The notes beneath the pieces were generated by a model that saw only the letters and a list, made by a program, of their open reading frames with translations, was not told where the DNA came from and did not search any database. Source: Nostocales cyanobacterium LEGE 11386 (lineage in GTDB: Bacteria; Cyanobacteriota; Cyanobacteriia; Cyanobacteriales; Nostocaceae). Taken from it: DNA of 51,185 nt. Every line of letters begins with the position of its first letter. Position 1 is the first letter of the stretch. The position numbers and the translations under genes are program-made. Shown one piece after another: positions 1 through 8,484 of the stretch. Location of the stretch: NCBI GenBank assembly GCA_015207155.1, contig JADEXK010000043.1, positions 1 to 51,185 on the forward strand. Reading direction: 5' to 3'.

Positions 1-23
1 CCTCTGCCCCTCTGCCCCTCTGC
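1..23. repeat. Short tandem repeat, CTCTGCC-like 7-mer
   Basis: About three copies of a 7-nt unit (CCTCTGC/CCCTCTG) open the window. Heptameric short tandem repeats are common in Nostoc-type genomes. Here the repeat is in the reading frame of the leftmost gene. Confidence 0.6.
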
Positions 24-1018
24 TGTGCTAACCAAGTCGCCAGCCAACCACAAATGCCAATAGCTAATCCCAACTGAGTTACGTCTACCCCAGCCACAAA
101 AATTGCTCGTACTAGCAGTAACACTAACGCATAAATAATTACAACAGCGAACAAATTTATCCCCGATTGAGGACGCTGCTGTTCTTGATTTTCTAATGTA
201 ATTGGGGGCTGCTGTTGGTAGCGATTGTGATAGATAGTAAGCGTGGTTGTACTTATCATGGCCACATAAATGGCAATTAAAGGAAAACCTGGTAATTGCC
301 AACCCCAATGTAAATAACTCAGCCCCAAAATATTTACTAGAGGTAGTTTTTCTGTGGGTAAATTAGTAAAAACAGTGCGATTTTTGCAGAGTAAAACTGT
401 AATAAATGTCAGGGTAGGACAGGCGATCGCCACTGTCAACCAGTCCCAAGGATTGTGCCATAATCGAAAACTGTCCATTGCCCAAAAATTCACTGGCACT
501 AACAGCAGGGTGACAATTAGCAAAGTTTGAGCCGTCAATCTGAGATTGTTTTGCCTACCTGCCCAAAAACTAAAACCCCAGAAACTTAAGGTATAAGCCA
601 ATAAAATCCCATACTGTCCAGAGGCAGGAAACCTCTCCCACTGACTAGCTGCCAGTACTCCAGATGACACCACAACTAGAAATACACCTAAAAACAGTAG
701 CCAACGAACACTCAATTCTGCCCCCAGCGACTGCAACATGGTGGCAATGAAGTTTGGTTCAGATGGCTGTGCTTTTTGTCTGCGGCTACTAATTTGCAAA
801 GCGTCCACAGGTAAATGCTTGACGGGATCGGCAGTTACAGGTAGTGCCCGAACTTGCAATACCACCGGACAAACGAGAAACTCTCGGCATAGCTGCCTAA
901 CTTGGGCATCAGATATCAAACCTAAACGTAACCATATATCCAATCCTGCTAATAGCTGAGGATGGGAGGATGGCAACCTGAGTTCAATTTTCAAGGAGCG
1001 GTCAAGTGGCGATGACAT
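1..1018 (-). CDS. Integral membrane protein, DUF2157-like N-terminus (partial)
   Basis: Reading on the minus strand from an ATG at 1018, the frame stays open to the window edge, about 339 codons. The first 40 residues contain a pattern like the DUF2157 N-terminus (LDIWLRLGLISDAQVRQLC, a short helical segment ahead of membrane helices). A polar stretch to about residue 95 follows, then a series of strongly hydrophobic segments such as WLLFLGVFLVVVSSGVLAA, consistent with many transmembrane helices. The stop codon lies outside the window. The last bases are a short CCTCTGCCC tandem repeat of the kind usually found at gene ends in Nostoc, so the true end may be close or the repeat may have been taken into the gene. 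Function is unknown; DUF2157 membership is inferred from the pattern only. Confidence 0.7.
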   Translation of the reverse strand, partial: MSSPLDRSLKIELRLPSSHPQLLAGLDIWLRLGLISDAQVRQLCREFLVCPVVLQVRALPVTADPVKHLPVDALQISSRRQKAQPSEPNFIATMLQSLGAELSVRWLLFLGVFLVVVSSGVLAASQWERFPASGQYGILLAYTLSFWGFSFWAGRQNNLRLTAQTLLIVTLLLVPVNFWAMDSFRLWHNPWDWLTVAIACPTLTFITVLLCKNRTVFTNLPTEKLPLVNILGLSYLHWGWQLPGFPLIAIYVAMISTTTLTIYHNRYQQQPPITLENQEQQRPQSGINLFAVVIIYALVLLLVRAIFVAGVDVTQLGLAIGICGWLATWLAQQRGRGAE

Positions 1019-1260
1019 AAGCCGTAACCGTATCAGTAGATACTTAAATCATTATTTGATTAAAGTATATTTATGCGATCGCTGTGCCACTTAATTTTGT
1101 TGGCTAGGAATCCTAGGAAGCGGATGAAGAATGAAACTCTGCCATCCTTTGATAAAAAAGTTTTTCAACTTGCATATTTTTTGATATCTGCAATTAAACA
1201 TATAAAGTTTTATTAAATATATTAATAAATATGAAACATGGTCTGGGGAGTAGTAATTTT

Positions 1261-1463
1261 GGCGTTGCTGAATCATGGGATGAAATTTGATGTATTAAAA
1301 TCTTAAACTCTTGATTCTCTCTGCGCGGCAGTCGCTACAAGTCGGGAAACCCGCCCAAAGCGCTACCTTGCCTTTGCGCACGCCACTTGCTACAAGTCGG
1401 GAGACCCGCCCAACGCAGTGGCTCCTCTGCGTGAGATCAATCATCCCGCAATTATGCAACGCC
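1261..1463. mobile_element. MITE-like non-coding insertion with TIRs and 8-bp target duplication
   Basis: The left end starts GGCGTTGCTGAATCATGGGA. The right end, read on the other strand, starts GGCGTTGCATAATTGCGGGA. The first eight bases match exactly and GGGATGA recurs near position 17-23 of both ends. The element is flanked on both sides by GTAATTTT (1253-1260 and 1464-1471), an 8-bp target duplication. The 203-bp interior has no plausible gene. It carries two related REP-like blocks (CTACAAGTCGGGAAACCCGCC at 1335 onward and a near copy at about 1392). It is non-autonomous; a transposase elsewhere would have to mobilise it. Confidence 0.7.
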
Positions 1464-1518
1464 GTAATTTTTATCCAGAAACCTCAAGGGACTCACCCAC
1501 ACGGTGTTCTAGAATCTT

Positions 1519-2958
1519 TCATACCATCACTTCTTTTTGCTGTTGATACATCTTTTTAAACTGCTGTTGTTGGATTTTATGATCTACGATTGGTTGAGGA
1601 TAGCCAGTACCATGACGCTCCAAAGGTGGAATTTTCCCAGTAACTAAATATTCTGTATCTAAAGAACGCAATTCGGGAAGCCATTTGCGGATGTATTCAC
1701 CTTCGGAATCGAACTTTTGTGCTTGACTGGCTGGGTTGAAAATCCGCACGGGTTTGGGGTCCATACCGCTAGAAGCACTCCATTGCCAGCCGCCGTTATT
1801 GGCAGATAAATCACCGTCAATTAGCTTCTGCATAAAGTATTTTTCTCCCAATTGGGGATTAATTAGCAAGTCTTTGGTCAAGAAACTGGCGACAATCATC
1901 CGACATCGGTTGTGCATCCAGCCAATTTCATTCATTTGCCGCATCGCTGCATCTACAATGGGATAGCCAGTTCTGCCCTCGCACCAAGCTTGGAAATGTT
2001 CTTCATTGGTTGTCCAAGGGAAGTTTTTAAAGGTATCGCGGTAAGCACCATCAGCTAATTCTGGGAAGTGATACATGGCGTGTTGATAAAACTCCCGCCA
2101 TGCGAGTTCTTGTTGCCATGTGCGGATACTAGCTTCTGTTTCCTGGCTGCGGCTATTTGCTTGCGCCTCGATGGTGGCTTGCCACACGGTGCGAATCCCA
2201 ATAACGCCAAATTTCAAAGCTGCACTTAGTTGTGATGTGCCATCAACGGCTGGGAAGTTGCGTTGTTCTTGATATTCAGCGATCGCGCCGGCAATAAATT
2301 CTTCTAAACGTGTTTGTGCGGCTGCTTCTCCTGGTGAAATAATGAGTTCTTCATCCCAGCTAAATCCTAAATCCTTAGCTGAGGGTAATTCAATTACTCC
2401 TGCTTGTTTGGCAATTTCTTGTTCGCTTGCTGTCAATCCTTCAGTATTTTGTAGAGTTTCTGCTGGGTTGGCTTTTGGTTTGCTGATCCAATTTTTCCAA
2501 AACGGGCTGTAAACAGTGTAAGGAGTGTGATTACCTGTGCAAATTTCCTCTGGTGAATGGAGAATTTGATCCCAATTTTGGTTGAGAAATTCAATACCTT
2601 GTTCTTTGAGGGCATCAATTACCGCGCGATCGCGTGTTTGTGAATATGGTTCGACATCCCAGTTCCAAAACACAGCTTTGGCGTTTAAAGCCCCTGCTAA
2701 AGTTGGTATTGCTTGCACAGGATTGGCGTGGAGGATTAATAATTGGCTTCCTGCTTGGGCATATCGCTGTTGCAGTGCCTGTAAGCTACCAATCATGTAC
2801 GTCACTCGCGCCGGGGCAACATCATCCCGTTCCAGAATATTAGGATCAAGGCAAAACACGCCTACTACTTTTGGACTCTGCTGTCTCGCCGCAGCCAGTC
2901 CTGTATTGTCAGAAATACGTAAATCACGGCGATGCCAAAACAAAATTAATTCAGACAT
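1519..2958 (-). CDS. phr: Deoxyribodipyrimidine photo-lyase (class I CPD photolyase)
   Basis: Light-driven repair of cyclobutane pyrimidine dimers in DNA with reduced FAD. The 479-residue length is normal for class I photolyases of the Anacystis type, which use an 8-HDF antenna. The N-terminal antenna domain opens with WHRRDLRISDNTGL (residues 8-21). The C-terminal FAD domain has TGYPIVDAAMRQMNEIGWMH from about residue 330, followed by NNGGWQWSASSGMDPKP and RIFNPASQAQKFD. These are the hallmark FAD and dimer-binding segments of the family. The ATG at 2958 gives the expected MSELILFWHRRDLR start. It is transcribed alone, toward the MITE-like element. Antenna type cannot be decided from sequence reading alone. 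Confidence 0.95.
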   Translation of the reverse strand: MSELILFWHRRDLRISDNTGLAAARQQSPKVVGVFCLDPNILERDDVAPARVTYMIGSLQALQQRYAQAGSQLLILHANPVQAIPTLAGALNAKAVFWNWDVEPYSQTRDRAVIDALKEQGIEFLNQNWDQILHSPEEICTGNHTPYTVYSPFWKNWISKPKANPAETLQNTEGLTASEQEIAKQAGVIELPSAKDLGFSWDEELIISPGEAAAQTRLEEFIAGAIAEYQEQRNFPAVDGTSQLSAALKFGVIGIRTVWQATIEAQANSRSQETEASIRTWQQELAWREFYQHAMYHFPELADGAYRDTFKNFPWTTNEEHFQAWCEGRTGYPIVDAAMRQMNEIGWMHNRCRMIVASFLTKDLLINPQLGEKYFMQKLIDGDLSANNGGWQWSASSGMDPKPVRIFNPASQAQKFDSEGEYIRKWLPELRSLDTEYLVTGKIPPLERHGTGYPQPIVDHKIQQQQFKKMYQQQKEVMV

Positions 2959-3076
2959 TCCATACCTAGGATAGTTCGCTTGTACTAGATTAAACCTTGG
3001 TGGTACTTTGGAGCATCATTCATCAGGCAAATTTTTTATTTTATTATGATGTCTGCCAAATCACCTCAAATAAGCA

Positions 3077-3161
3077 GTTTGTAGTAGGGACTACTCTGCG
3101 AGAAGCCGCTACGCGTCTACAGTCCCTCAAGACAGGACTAAAGTCCTGACTACGAACAAAC
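3077..3161. repeat. REP-like palindromic intergenic repeat
   Basis: The block begins GTTTGTAGTAGGGACT and ends with AGTCCTGACTACGAACAAAC, roughly its reverse complement. Inside is a second hairpin, AGGACTAAAGTCCT. Related sequences around GTTCGTA occur again near 43953. The rest of the 444-bp gap between the photolyase gene and the cupin gene shows no gene. Confidence 0.55.
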
Positions 3162-3402
3162 ATTTTTTATTTAGTTTGATTAACTGGACATGATATTAGT
3201 TGTAAAAGATACACGGGGGGTAGAATCACTTGACTGTTTCTAGTGATGCAGTAATTTATCAAGCATTTGGCGTTGCAGGTTGGTACTGTACAATATTCGA
3301 TGAAATACAATCTCCGGTATGTCTATCGGAAATTGTAGTTTATTGCCTTAAAGTTATGTATACTCTTTTTATTCTTCACAGTAGTTAATTAGTTTTTTGG
3401 TG

Positions 3403-3957
3403 ATGGCTACCCTCTTATTAGACGACGGGACAATCAAGAGCGATTTAGGTGAGATAGTGCATGAACTCACCCCTCTCGGCATTCATTTGAAACACTATGA
3501 TCCAGGTACATCGCTTCTCTTCCCTAATCTTTTAGCACAGGAAGTTTTGACTGATGCAGAGAAACACCAGATTGTCGAACTGCATAATGGCATATTTGAA
3601 TTTCTCCAACAAGAGAATGGTTATCTTTGGTGTGACTTGTGGAATTTGCATCCAGGCTCACCGCATCTTCAGACTTTGATAGCTACTTACAGTCGTTATC
3701 ATACTCATACTGCCCCTGAACCCCTTTATGTATTGGCAGGAGAGATGATTTTTGGTTTTGTGAAACCTGATGGTAGCCAGGTACAGCTTTTAGTTCAGTC
3801 CCAAGATTATATGCAAATTCCTGATGGGGTAGAGCATTGGTGTAGTCCTACAGCATTGTTGCATTTTAAAGCAGTGCGCTATTTTACTACTGTAGAAGGA
3901 TGGGTACCTCATTATACAGAAACTCAGTTGAGTGATTCTTTGCACAAGCCGCATTAA
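3403..3957 (+). CDS. Acireductone dioxygenase-like cupin
   Basis: A single-domain cupin of about 184 residues, the length of bacterial acireductone dioxygenases (the MtnD step of methionine salvage, oxygen cleavage of 1,2-dihydroxy-3-keto-5-methylthiopentene). The metal site is visible as RYHTHTAPEPLYVLAGE, giving HxHxxxE, with the fourth ligand His in GVEHW about 40 residues later. TTG, GTG and ATG codons lie in a row at 3397, 3400 and 3403. I chose the ATG; no clear ribosome binding site separates them. No other methionine-salvage gene is in the window. Another cupin dioxygenase activity is possible. Confidence 0.75.
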   Translation: MATLLLDDGTIKSDLGEIVHELTPLGIHLKHYDPGTSLLFPNLLAQEVLTDAEKHQIVELHNGIFEFLQQENGYLWCDLWNLHPGSPHLQTLIATYSRYHTHTAPEPLYVLAGEMIFGFVKPDGSQVQLLVQSQDYMQIPDGVEHWCSPTALLHFKAVRYFTTVEGWVPHYTETQLSDSLHKPH

Positions 3958-4082
3958 CTACTGTTTTAACGCAGTCAGAAGTCAGAGGGAAGAAGGAAGA
4001 ATGATCCTCCTGATTCCTGCGATCTTCTGACTTCTTGTTCAGCAGTACCTATTTGGGTGGAGTCCCAATCCCCATCCAAACT

Positions 4083-5153
4083 TCATCCTTCTTCCTTCTT
4101 GTTCAATTGTTCAATAATCCCGCCACCTAAAACTCTATCACCGTCGTACCACACCGCCGCTTGTCCGGGGGTGATGCTGACTTGGGGTTCATCAAACACC
4201 AAGCGGACACGGGAATTTTCCAAAGGAATCACTGTTACTGGTGTCGGGGTGGAACGATAACGAATTTGCACTGCGGCGCGAATTGGGGTTGATGGTTCGG
4301 CAATAGAAACCCAGTTAACACGATTTACTGTACATTCTGGCTGGGTGACTTTGGTGCGATCGCCTACTATTACTTTATTGTTCACTGCATCTAATGCAAT
4401 TACATACAGTGGTTCAGGTGCAGCAATTCCCAAACCTTTACGCTGTCCAATTGTATAATGATGGACACCATCGTGCTGACCCAAAATTTTACCTGTAGTA
4501 TCCACAATATCGCCTTTTTTGGGAGCAAGATACTTATCCAGAAACGCGCGCATGGAACCGTTACTTTCGACTAAGCACAAATCTTGACTTTCTGGCTTGT
4601 CGGCGGTTTTTAGTCCGTATTCGGTGGCGATGCGGCGAGTGTCGGCTTTTTGCAATTCTCCTAGAGGAAATACTGTTGCCGATAGTAAATCCTGTGATAA
4701 ATCATACAAAAAATAAGACTGGTCTTTGTTGCGGTCAACTGCCCTTAACAACTGGTAACGCCCAGTAGCTGCGTCATAGCTAATTTGAGCATAATGACCA
4801 GTAGCAATGCGATCGCATTCTAGTTGTTCTTGGGCATATTGTACCATTGGCCCAAATTTCACTGTTTTATTGCACTGAGAGCAAGGCAAAGGAGTGATTC
4901 CCGCACTGTAACCAGTGACTAAGTAATCAACAATATTAGTTTGAAAGACATCTCGAATATCAACAACATGATGGGTAACACCCAGTTGTTCACAGATATA
5001 AGCCGCGTCGATCATCCCTTCAGAGCAACACTGGCCTTTGCCTTTCATTAGCCAAAGGGTCAAACCAATTACTTCATAGCCCTGATGATGCAGGATTGCA
5101 GCTGCGGTGGAACTATCAACACCACCAGAAAGACCAACGACGACTTTTTTCAT
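4083..5153 (-). CDS. mnmA: tRNA-specific 2-thiouridylase MnmA
   Basis: Catalyses 2-thiolation of U34 in tRNA-Glu, tRNA-Lys and tRNA-Gln, using ATP and a persulfide relay. The PP-loop motif SGGVDSS is at residues 9-15. The catalytic Cys pair is Cys94 in PCSQCNKTVKF and Cys193 in SQDLCLV. ATGHYA, at about residue 117, is a family signature. The frame extends to an upstream ATG at 5186, but the ATG at 5153 gives the standard MKKVVVGLSGGVDSS start and the normal length of 356 residues, so I prefer it. It is monocistronic as far as can be seen. Its probable substrate tRNA-Glu is encoded at 28692. Confidence 0.95.
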   Translation of the reverse strand: MKKVVVGLSGGVDSSTAAAILHHQGYEVIGLTLWLMKGKGQCCSEGMIDAAYICEQLGVTHHVVDIRDVFQTNIVDYLVTGYSAGITPLPCSQCNKTVKFGPMVQYAQEQLECDRIATGHYAQISYDAATGRYQLLRAVDRNKDQSYFLYDLSQDLLSATVFPLGELQKADTRRIATEYGLKTADKPESQDLCLVESNGSMRAFLDKYLAPKKGDIVDTTGKILGQHDGVHHYTIGQRKGLGIAAPEPLYVIALDAVNNKVIVGDRTKVTQPECTVNRVNWVSIAEPSTPIRAAVQIRYRSTPTPVTVIPLENSRVRLVFDEPQVSITPGQAAVWYDGDRVLGGGIIEQLNKKEEG

Positions 5154-5186
5154 ATCCCTAAATTTTGCTAGGCTATTGGCTGCCAT

Positions 5187-5636
5187 TGAAAGAGATAAAT
5201 TCTATCCCTGACGACACTTCCACTTTCTAACTTTGAATTTTCAGCAATTAAGGCCAACACTCTTTTGGTGTTTACTGTGATTGCGATCGGTAGTACCCTA
5301 CACTCTCGAAATTTCTTTTTTCGGGTATTTGCCAAGGTAACGCTGTACTCGGTTGGTGAGTAGAGGCTTTTCATGCAAATACGTCACGAAAGTTGTGTAA
5401 CTGTCCGATTGTAGCACATATATCTGCAAAGCCTTGCGAGTAAAGCGCTGTGCTGAGTATTAACCTAGTTGCTTCATCTGAGCAATCAACAACTATGTGA
5501 CTACGGCAATTGGTAAAAATTATTCTTGTATTTATTGCCACACAGGTCTACATAATTCTAAGCTAAAAATATATAGATAGAAGACAGTTGTTACAGCATT
5601 GCATTTATTAATTCTAGAAAAAAAGTTGTTACTATT
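5187..5636. other. Intergenic region, nothing recognised
   Basis: This 450-bp stretch lies between two divergently oriented genes and must contain both promoters. I see no RNA gene, repeat family or convincing small gene. An open frame on the minus strand here (5168-5374) runs into the mnmA start, has no family features, and is not called. Confidence 0.5.
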
Positions 5637-6413
5637 ATGATCAATCAATTACCGGGTAAATTACTCGCATTTCCGATGTTGCCCTTGTTATGGGGAAGTT
5701 GTTTGGCATTGATTCCCCACAGTAGCCCAGCACAAAGCCGCATCGACAACAATCACAGCATTTTTCTGGCTCAACAAACTTTACCGCCACTGCCAAATGT
5801 CCAACCAGCAGAACCAGTGGAATTTTACCAATATAACCAGAACTTGCAGCCTTACCAACCAGTGCAGGTTAATCAGTATAGCCAGAATTTTCAGCGTTAC
5901 CTAGTTTATGTTGATAGTAGTAATTTCCAGACATTGCAACTAGTACGTCAGATTGAACCTGGAGCTTATATCCGTCAGTACCAAGGACGTTCTGTCATTC
6001 AGACAGGTATCTTTGATAGACTAGCTAACGCTCAAAATCGGCTGGCAGAACTGCGTTCATACGGCATCAATGAAGCAAGACTTGTCAGTTTTGCTGATGG
6101 ACGGGAAATACCCACTTCTGCGAGTTTTTCTACTACCGGACAGGAAATACCTACTCTTCCTGGTAGCCCCAATAATCAAAGGCAGCAGTCTAACTACTAT
6201 GTTGCCATTCCCGCCGACTCGAGAGAGATCCCAGTAATTGCAGACAACATCAGGCGAAATATAGGACAGTATGGCATCGTCCTGGAAAGAGAACAACCAC
6301 GAGGCCCACACATAGCCGTGGGGCCTTTTGCTGGGCGGACAGAGGCGGAGCAATGGAACAAATATTTGCGAAATCTGGGTTACGGTAACGCCAGGGTTTA
6401 CTACGGAAGGTAA
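5637..6413 (+). CDS. Secreted SPOR-like domain protein
   Basis: A 258-residue protein with an N-terminal signal-like segment (positively charged start, hydrophobic core about residues 10-28, then PAQS). A low-complexity Gln/Tyr/Asn/Pro-rich linker spans about residues 45-85. Two regions then look like SPOR-type repeats. The first, about 85-150, contains the pattern QTGIFDRLANAQNRLAEL. The second, about 185-256, contains IAVGPFAGRTEAEQWNKYL. SPOR domains bind denuded peptidoglycan glycan strands, so a periplasmic role in the cell envelope or septum is likely. Domain identity is from pattern only. It lies 162 bp upstream of the NAD(P)HX repair gene on the same strand. Confidence 0.7.
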   Translation: MINQLPGKLLAFPMLPLLWGSCLALIPHSSPAQSRIDNNHSIFLAQQTLPPLPNVQPAEPVEFYQYNQNLQPYQPVQVNQYSQNFQRYLVYVDSSNFQTLQLVRQIEPGAYIRQYQGRSVIQTGIFDRLANAQNRLAELRSYGINEARLVSFADGREIPTSASFSTTGQEIPTLPGSPNNQRQQSNYYVAIPADSREIPVIADNIRRNIGQYGIVLEREQPRGPHIAVGPFAGRTEAEQWNKYLRNLGYGNARVYYGR

Positions 6414-6575
6414 GTGCTGCTTTCCTGAGTCAAGAGGTAAAACAGAACATGTAACACCTTTTTGTGTCTTAGTGGATGAAAGTTTTTTACCACCAAGGCA
6501 CAAAGACACCAAGTTTTTTCAAATCAGTTAATTCCCAACTCAAATTTAGTACTCATAATTCAGGACTCAGAACTG

Positions 6576-8141
6576 ATGCAGGATAGGCAAGAACGAATTT
6601 CACAAATCGTAGTCACTGCTGGGCAAATGCGAGATATTGAAGAGCGGATCTTTGCAGCAGGAATGCCTGTAGCGGCTTTGATGGAAAAGGTAGCGGGACT
6701 AATTACCCGTCGTGTTCAGGAGGTGAGGGGATCGCGTGTAGGGATTTTGGTTGGCCCCGGTCATAATGGGGGCGATGCTTTGGTGGTAGCTCGTGAATTA
6801 TACTTTTGCGGATATCAGGTTTGGATATATTCTCCTTTTTCTCAGCATAAGGAATTAACTTCGCAGCACTTACGTTATGCTCGGAGTTTGGGTATCCCTT
6901 ACTATCAAGAACTTGAGCAATTACCAGATTGTGATTTTTTGATTGAAGGGTTATTTGGATTTGGTTTGGAAAGACCACTTACCGATGCGATCGCATTAGC
7001 AATTAATCGGCTCAATGAATGGCATAAACCAATTTTTAGTATTGATTTGCCTGCGGGTTTACACACTGATACGGGTGAAGTGTTAGGAACAGCCATTCGC
7101 GCCAAGCATACATTTTGCCTAGGTTTATGGAAGCTGGCTTTTTTGCAAGATCAGAGTTTAGATTATATTGGCAAAGCTGAACTCATCGATTTTGATATTC
7201 CTTTAGCTGATGTGCAAGCTGTTTTAGGAGATGCACCCAGCATTAAACGCATTACCCCAGCAATGGCACTTTCTACTTTGCCCTTACCTCGTCCACCAGT
7301 CACCCATAAGTATAAAGAAGGACATTTATTAATAATTTGTGGTTCGCGGCGCTATGCTGGTGGAGCAATTTTAACTGGTTTGGGTGCGCGTGCTAGTGGT
7401 GTAGGAATGCTCTCCATTGCTGTACCAGAATCCTTGAAACCTCTTTTGGTATCGCATTTACCAGAGGCACTAGTTATCGGTTGTCCAGAGACGGAAACTG
7501 GTGCGATCGCTCATCTGCAATTGCCAGAAAAAACTGATTTGACTTCCTTTAGTGCGATCGCCTGTGGCCCTGGTTTAACATTAGATGCTACTCCCATGGT
7601 ACAAGAAGTAATCGAGAGCGATCGTCCTTTGATTCTCGATGCCGATGGTTTAAATATCTTGGCACAGATAGGCACAATTCCCACTTTGCAAAAACGGGAA
7701 GCGCCAACGGTGCTTACACCCCACACTGGTGAATTTCAGCGTTTATTTCCTGATATCGCCGATCCCAAACAAGACAGGGTAAAAGCTGTACGAGAAGCAG
7801 TAGCGGAAACTGGGGCTATCGTGTTGTTGAAAGGCGCAAGGACTGCGATCGCTAACTCCCAAGATGTTTTAATTAATCCTGAAAGTACCCCTGCTTTAGC
7901 ACGTGGTGGTAGTGGCGATGTTTTAACTGGCCTAATTGGTGGATTGTTAGCAGAAACAGCGACTAGACAAATTTCTCTTCATAAAATTGTCGCTACTGCG
8001 GCTTGGTGGCATTCGCAAGCGGGGATATTAGCTACCCAAGAGCGTACAGAGTTAGGCGTGGATGCGTTTACTTTGACACAGTATTTAATTAAAGTTATAG
8101 CATTGCATAATAACCCTCTGCTATCACTCTTCGAGGAGTAA
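6576..8141 (+). CDS. nnr: Bifunctional NAD(P)H-hydrate epimerase / ADP-dependent dehydratase
   Basis: Repairs hydrated NAD(P)H (NADHX/NADPHX). The N-terminal YjeF_N domain (residues about 10-220) epimerises the R form. The C-terminal ribokinase-like domain (about 235-515) dehydrates the S form using ADP. Visible motifs are GPGHNGGDALV at 60-70 in the epimerase half, and the nucleotide-binding ARGGSGDVLTGL at about 442-453 in the dehydratase half. The 521-residue length fits the fused bacterial form (E. coli YjeF type). The ATG at 6576 is used. The last codons contain GAGGAG, which is well placed as a ribosome binding site for the small frame that follows. Confidence 0.95.
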   Translation: MQDRQERISQIVVTAGQMRDIEERIFAAGMPVAALMEKVAGLITRRVQEVRGSRVGILVGPGHNGGDALVVARELYFCGYQVWIYSPFSQHKELTSQHLRYARSLGIPYYQELEQLPDCDFLIEGLFGFGLERPLTDAIALAINRLNEWHKPIFSIDLPAGLHTDTGEVLGTAIRAKHTFCLGLWKLAFLQDQSLDYIGKAELIDFDIPLADVQAVLGDAPSIKRITPAMALSTLPLPRPPVTHKYKEGHLLIICGSRRYAGGAILTGLGARASGVGMLSIAVPESLKPLLVSHLPEALVIGCPETETGAIAHLQLPEKTDLTSFSAIACGPGLTLDATPMVQEVIESDRPLILDADGLNILAQIGTIPTLQKREAPTVLTPHTGEFQRLFPDIADPKQDRVKAVREAVAETGAIVLLKGARTAIANSQDVLINPESTPALARGGSGDVLTGLIGGLLAETATRQISLHKIVATAAWWHSQAGILATQERTELGVDAFTLTQYLIKVIALHNNPLLSLFEE

Positions 8142-8146
8142 AATAT

Positions 8147-8299
8147 TTGAGAATATTAAAAATCTTACACAAAGTATTGAATGGTGCATCTAAACAGCAA
8201 GTATTTGAAACTTACAAGTTACCTTTATATACTCAAGCTGCTTTACGCGAAGCAGTGTCAAGTGTTTCCAGTGAAAATGTCATGAGGTTATTAAAATAA
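8147..8299 (+). CDS. Possible 50-residue small protein with TTG start
   Basis: A complete 50-codon frame begins with TTG at 8147 and ends with TAA at 8297-8299. A strong Shine-Dalgarno-like GAGGAG lies at 8134-8139, inside the end of the upstream dehydratase gene and eight bases before the TTG. The product would be basic and helical (LRILKILHKVLNG at the start, ENVMRLLK at the end), with no Cys and no membrane segment. I do not recognise a family. Translational coupling to the gene ending at 8141 is the main argument. It could equally be a decayed gene end or chance. Confidence 0.35.
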   Translation: MRILKILHKVLNGASKQQVFETYKLPLYTQAALREAVSSVSSENVMRLLK

Positions 8300-8377
8300 A
8301 CATTAAATAATTTCTTGTCATCTTTGCATTAGAGATTAATAATCGCCAAAAATGACACATAATTAGCGAATGTATAA

Positions 8378-8450
8378 TGGAGAATAGGGAACTCGAATCC
8401 CTGACCTCTGCGGTGCGATCGCAGCGCTCTACCAGCTGAGCTAATTCCCC
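8378..8450 (-). tRNA. tRNA-Ala (anticodon CGC)
   Basis: A full cloverleaf on the minus strand: acceptor GGGGAAT/ATTCTCC, D arm GCTCAGCTGGTAGAGC, anticodon arm CTGCG-ATCGCAC-CGCAG, variable loop AGGTC, T arm AGGGA-TTCGAGT-TCCCT, discriminator A. The acceptor stem has the G3-U70 wobble that identifies alanine tRNAs, which confirms the CGC anticodon call. CCA is not encoded. The HIP1 octamer GCGATCGC spans the anticodon stem and loop. Confidence 0.95.
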
Positions 8451-8484
8451 TTATATTGAAAACATTTAACTACCAAAGAATATA

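Noticed and set aside
738..959. 73-residue plus-strand frame
   Set aside because: Antisense to the membrane-protein gene at the left edge, which has the better coding character and hydrophobic segments.
5168..5374. Small minus-strand gene upstream of mnmA
   Set aside because: Overlaps the mnmA start region, no family features, poor ribosome binding site; chance frame in a divergent promoter region.
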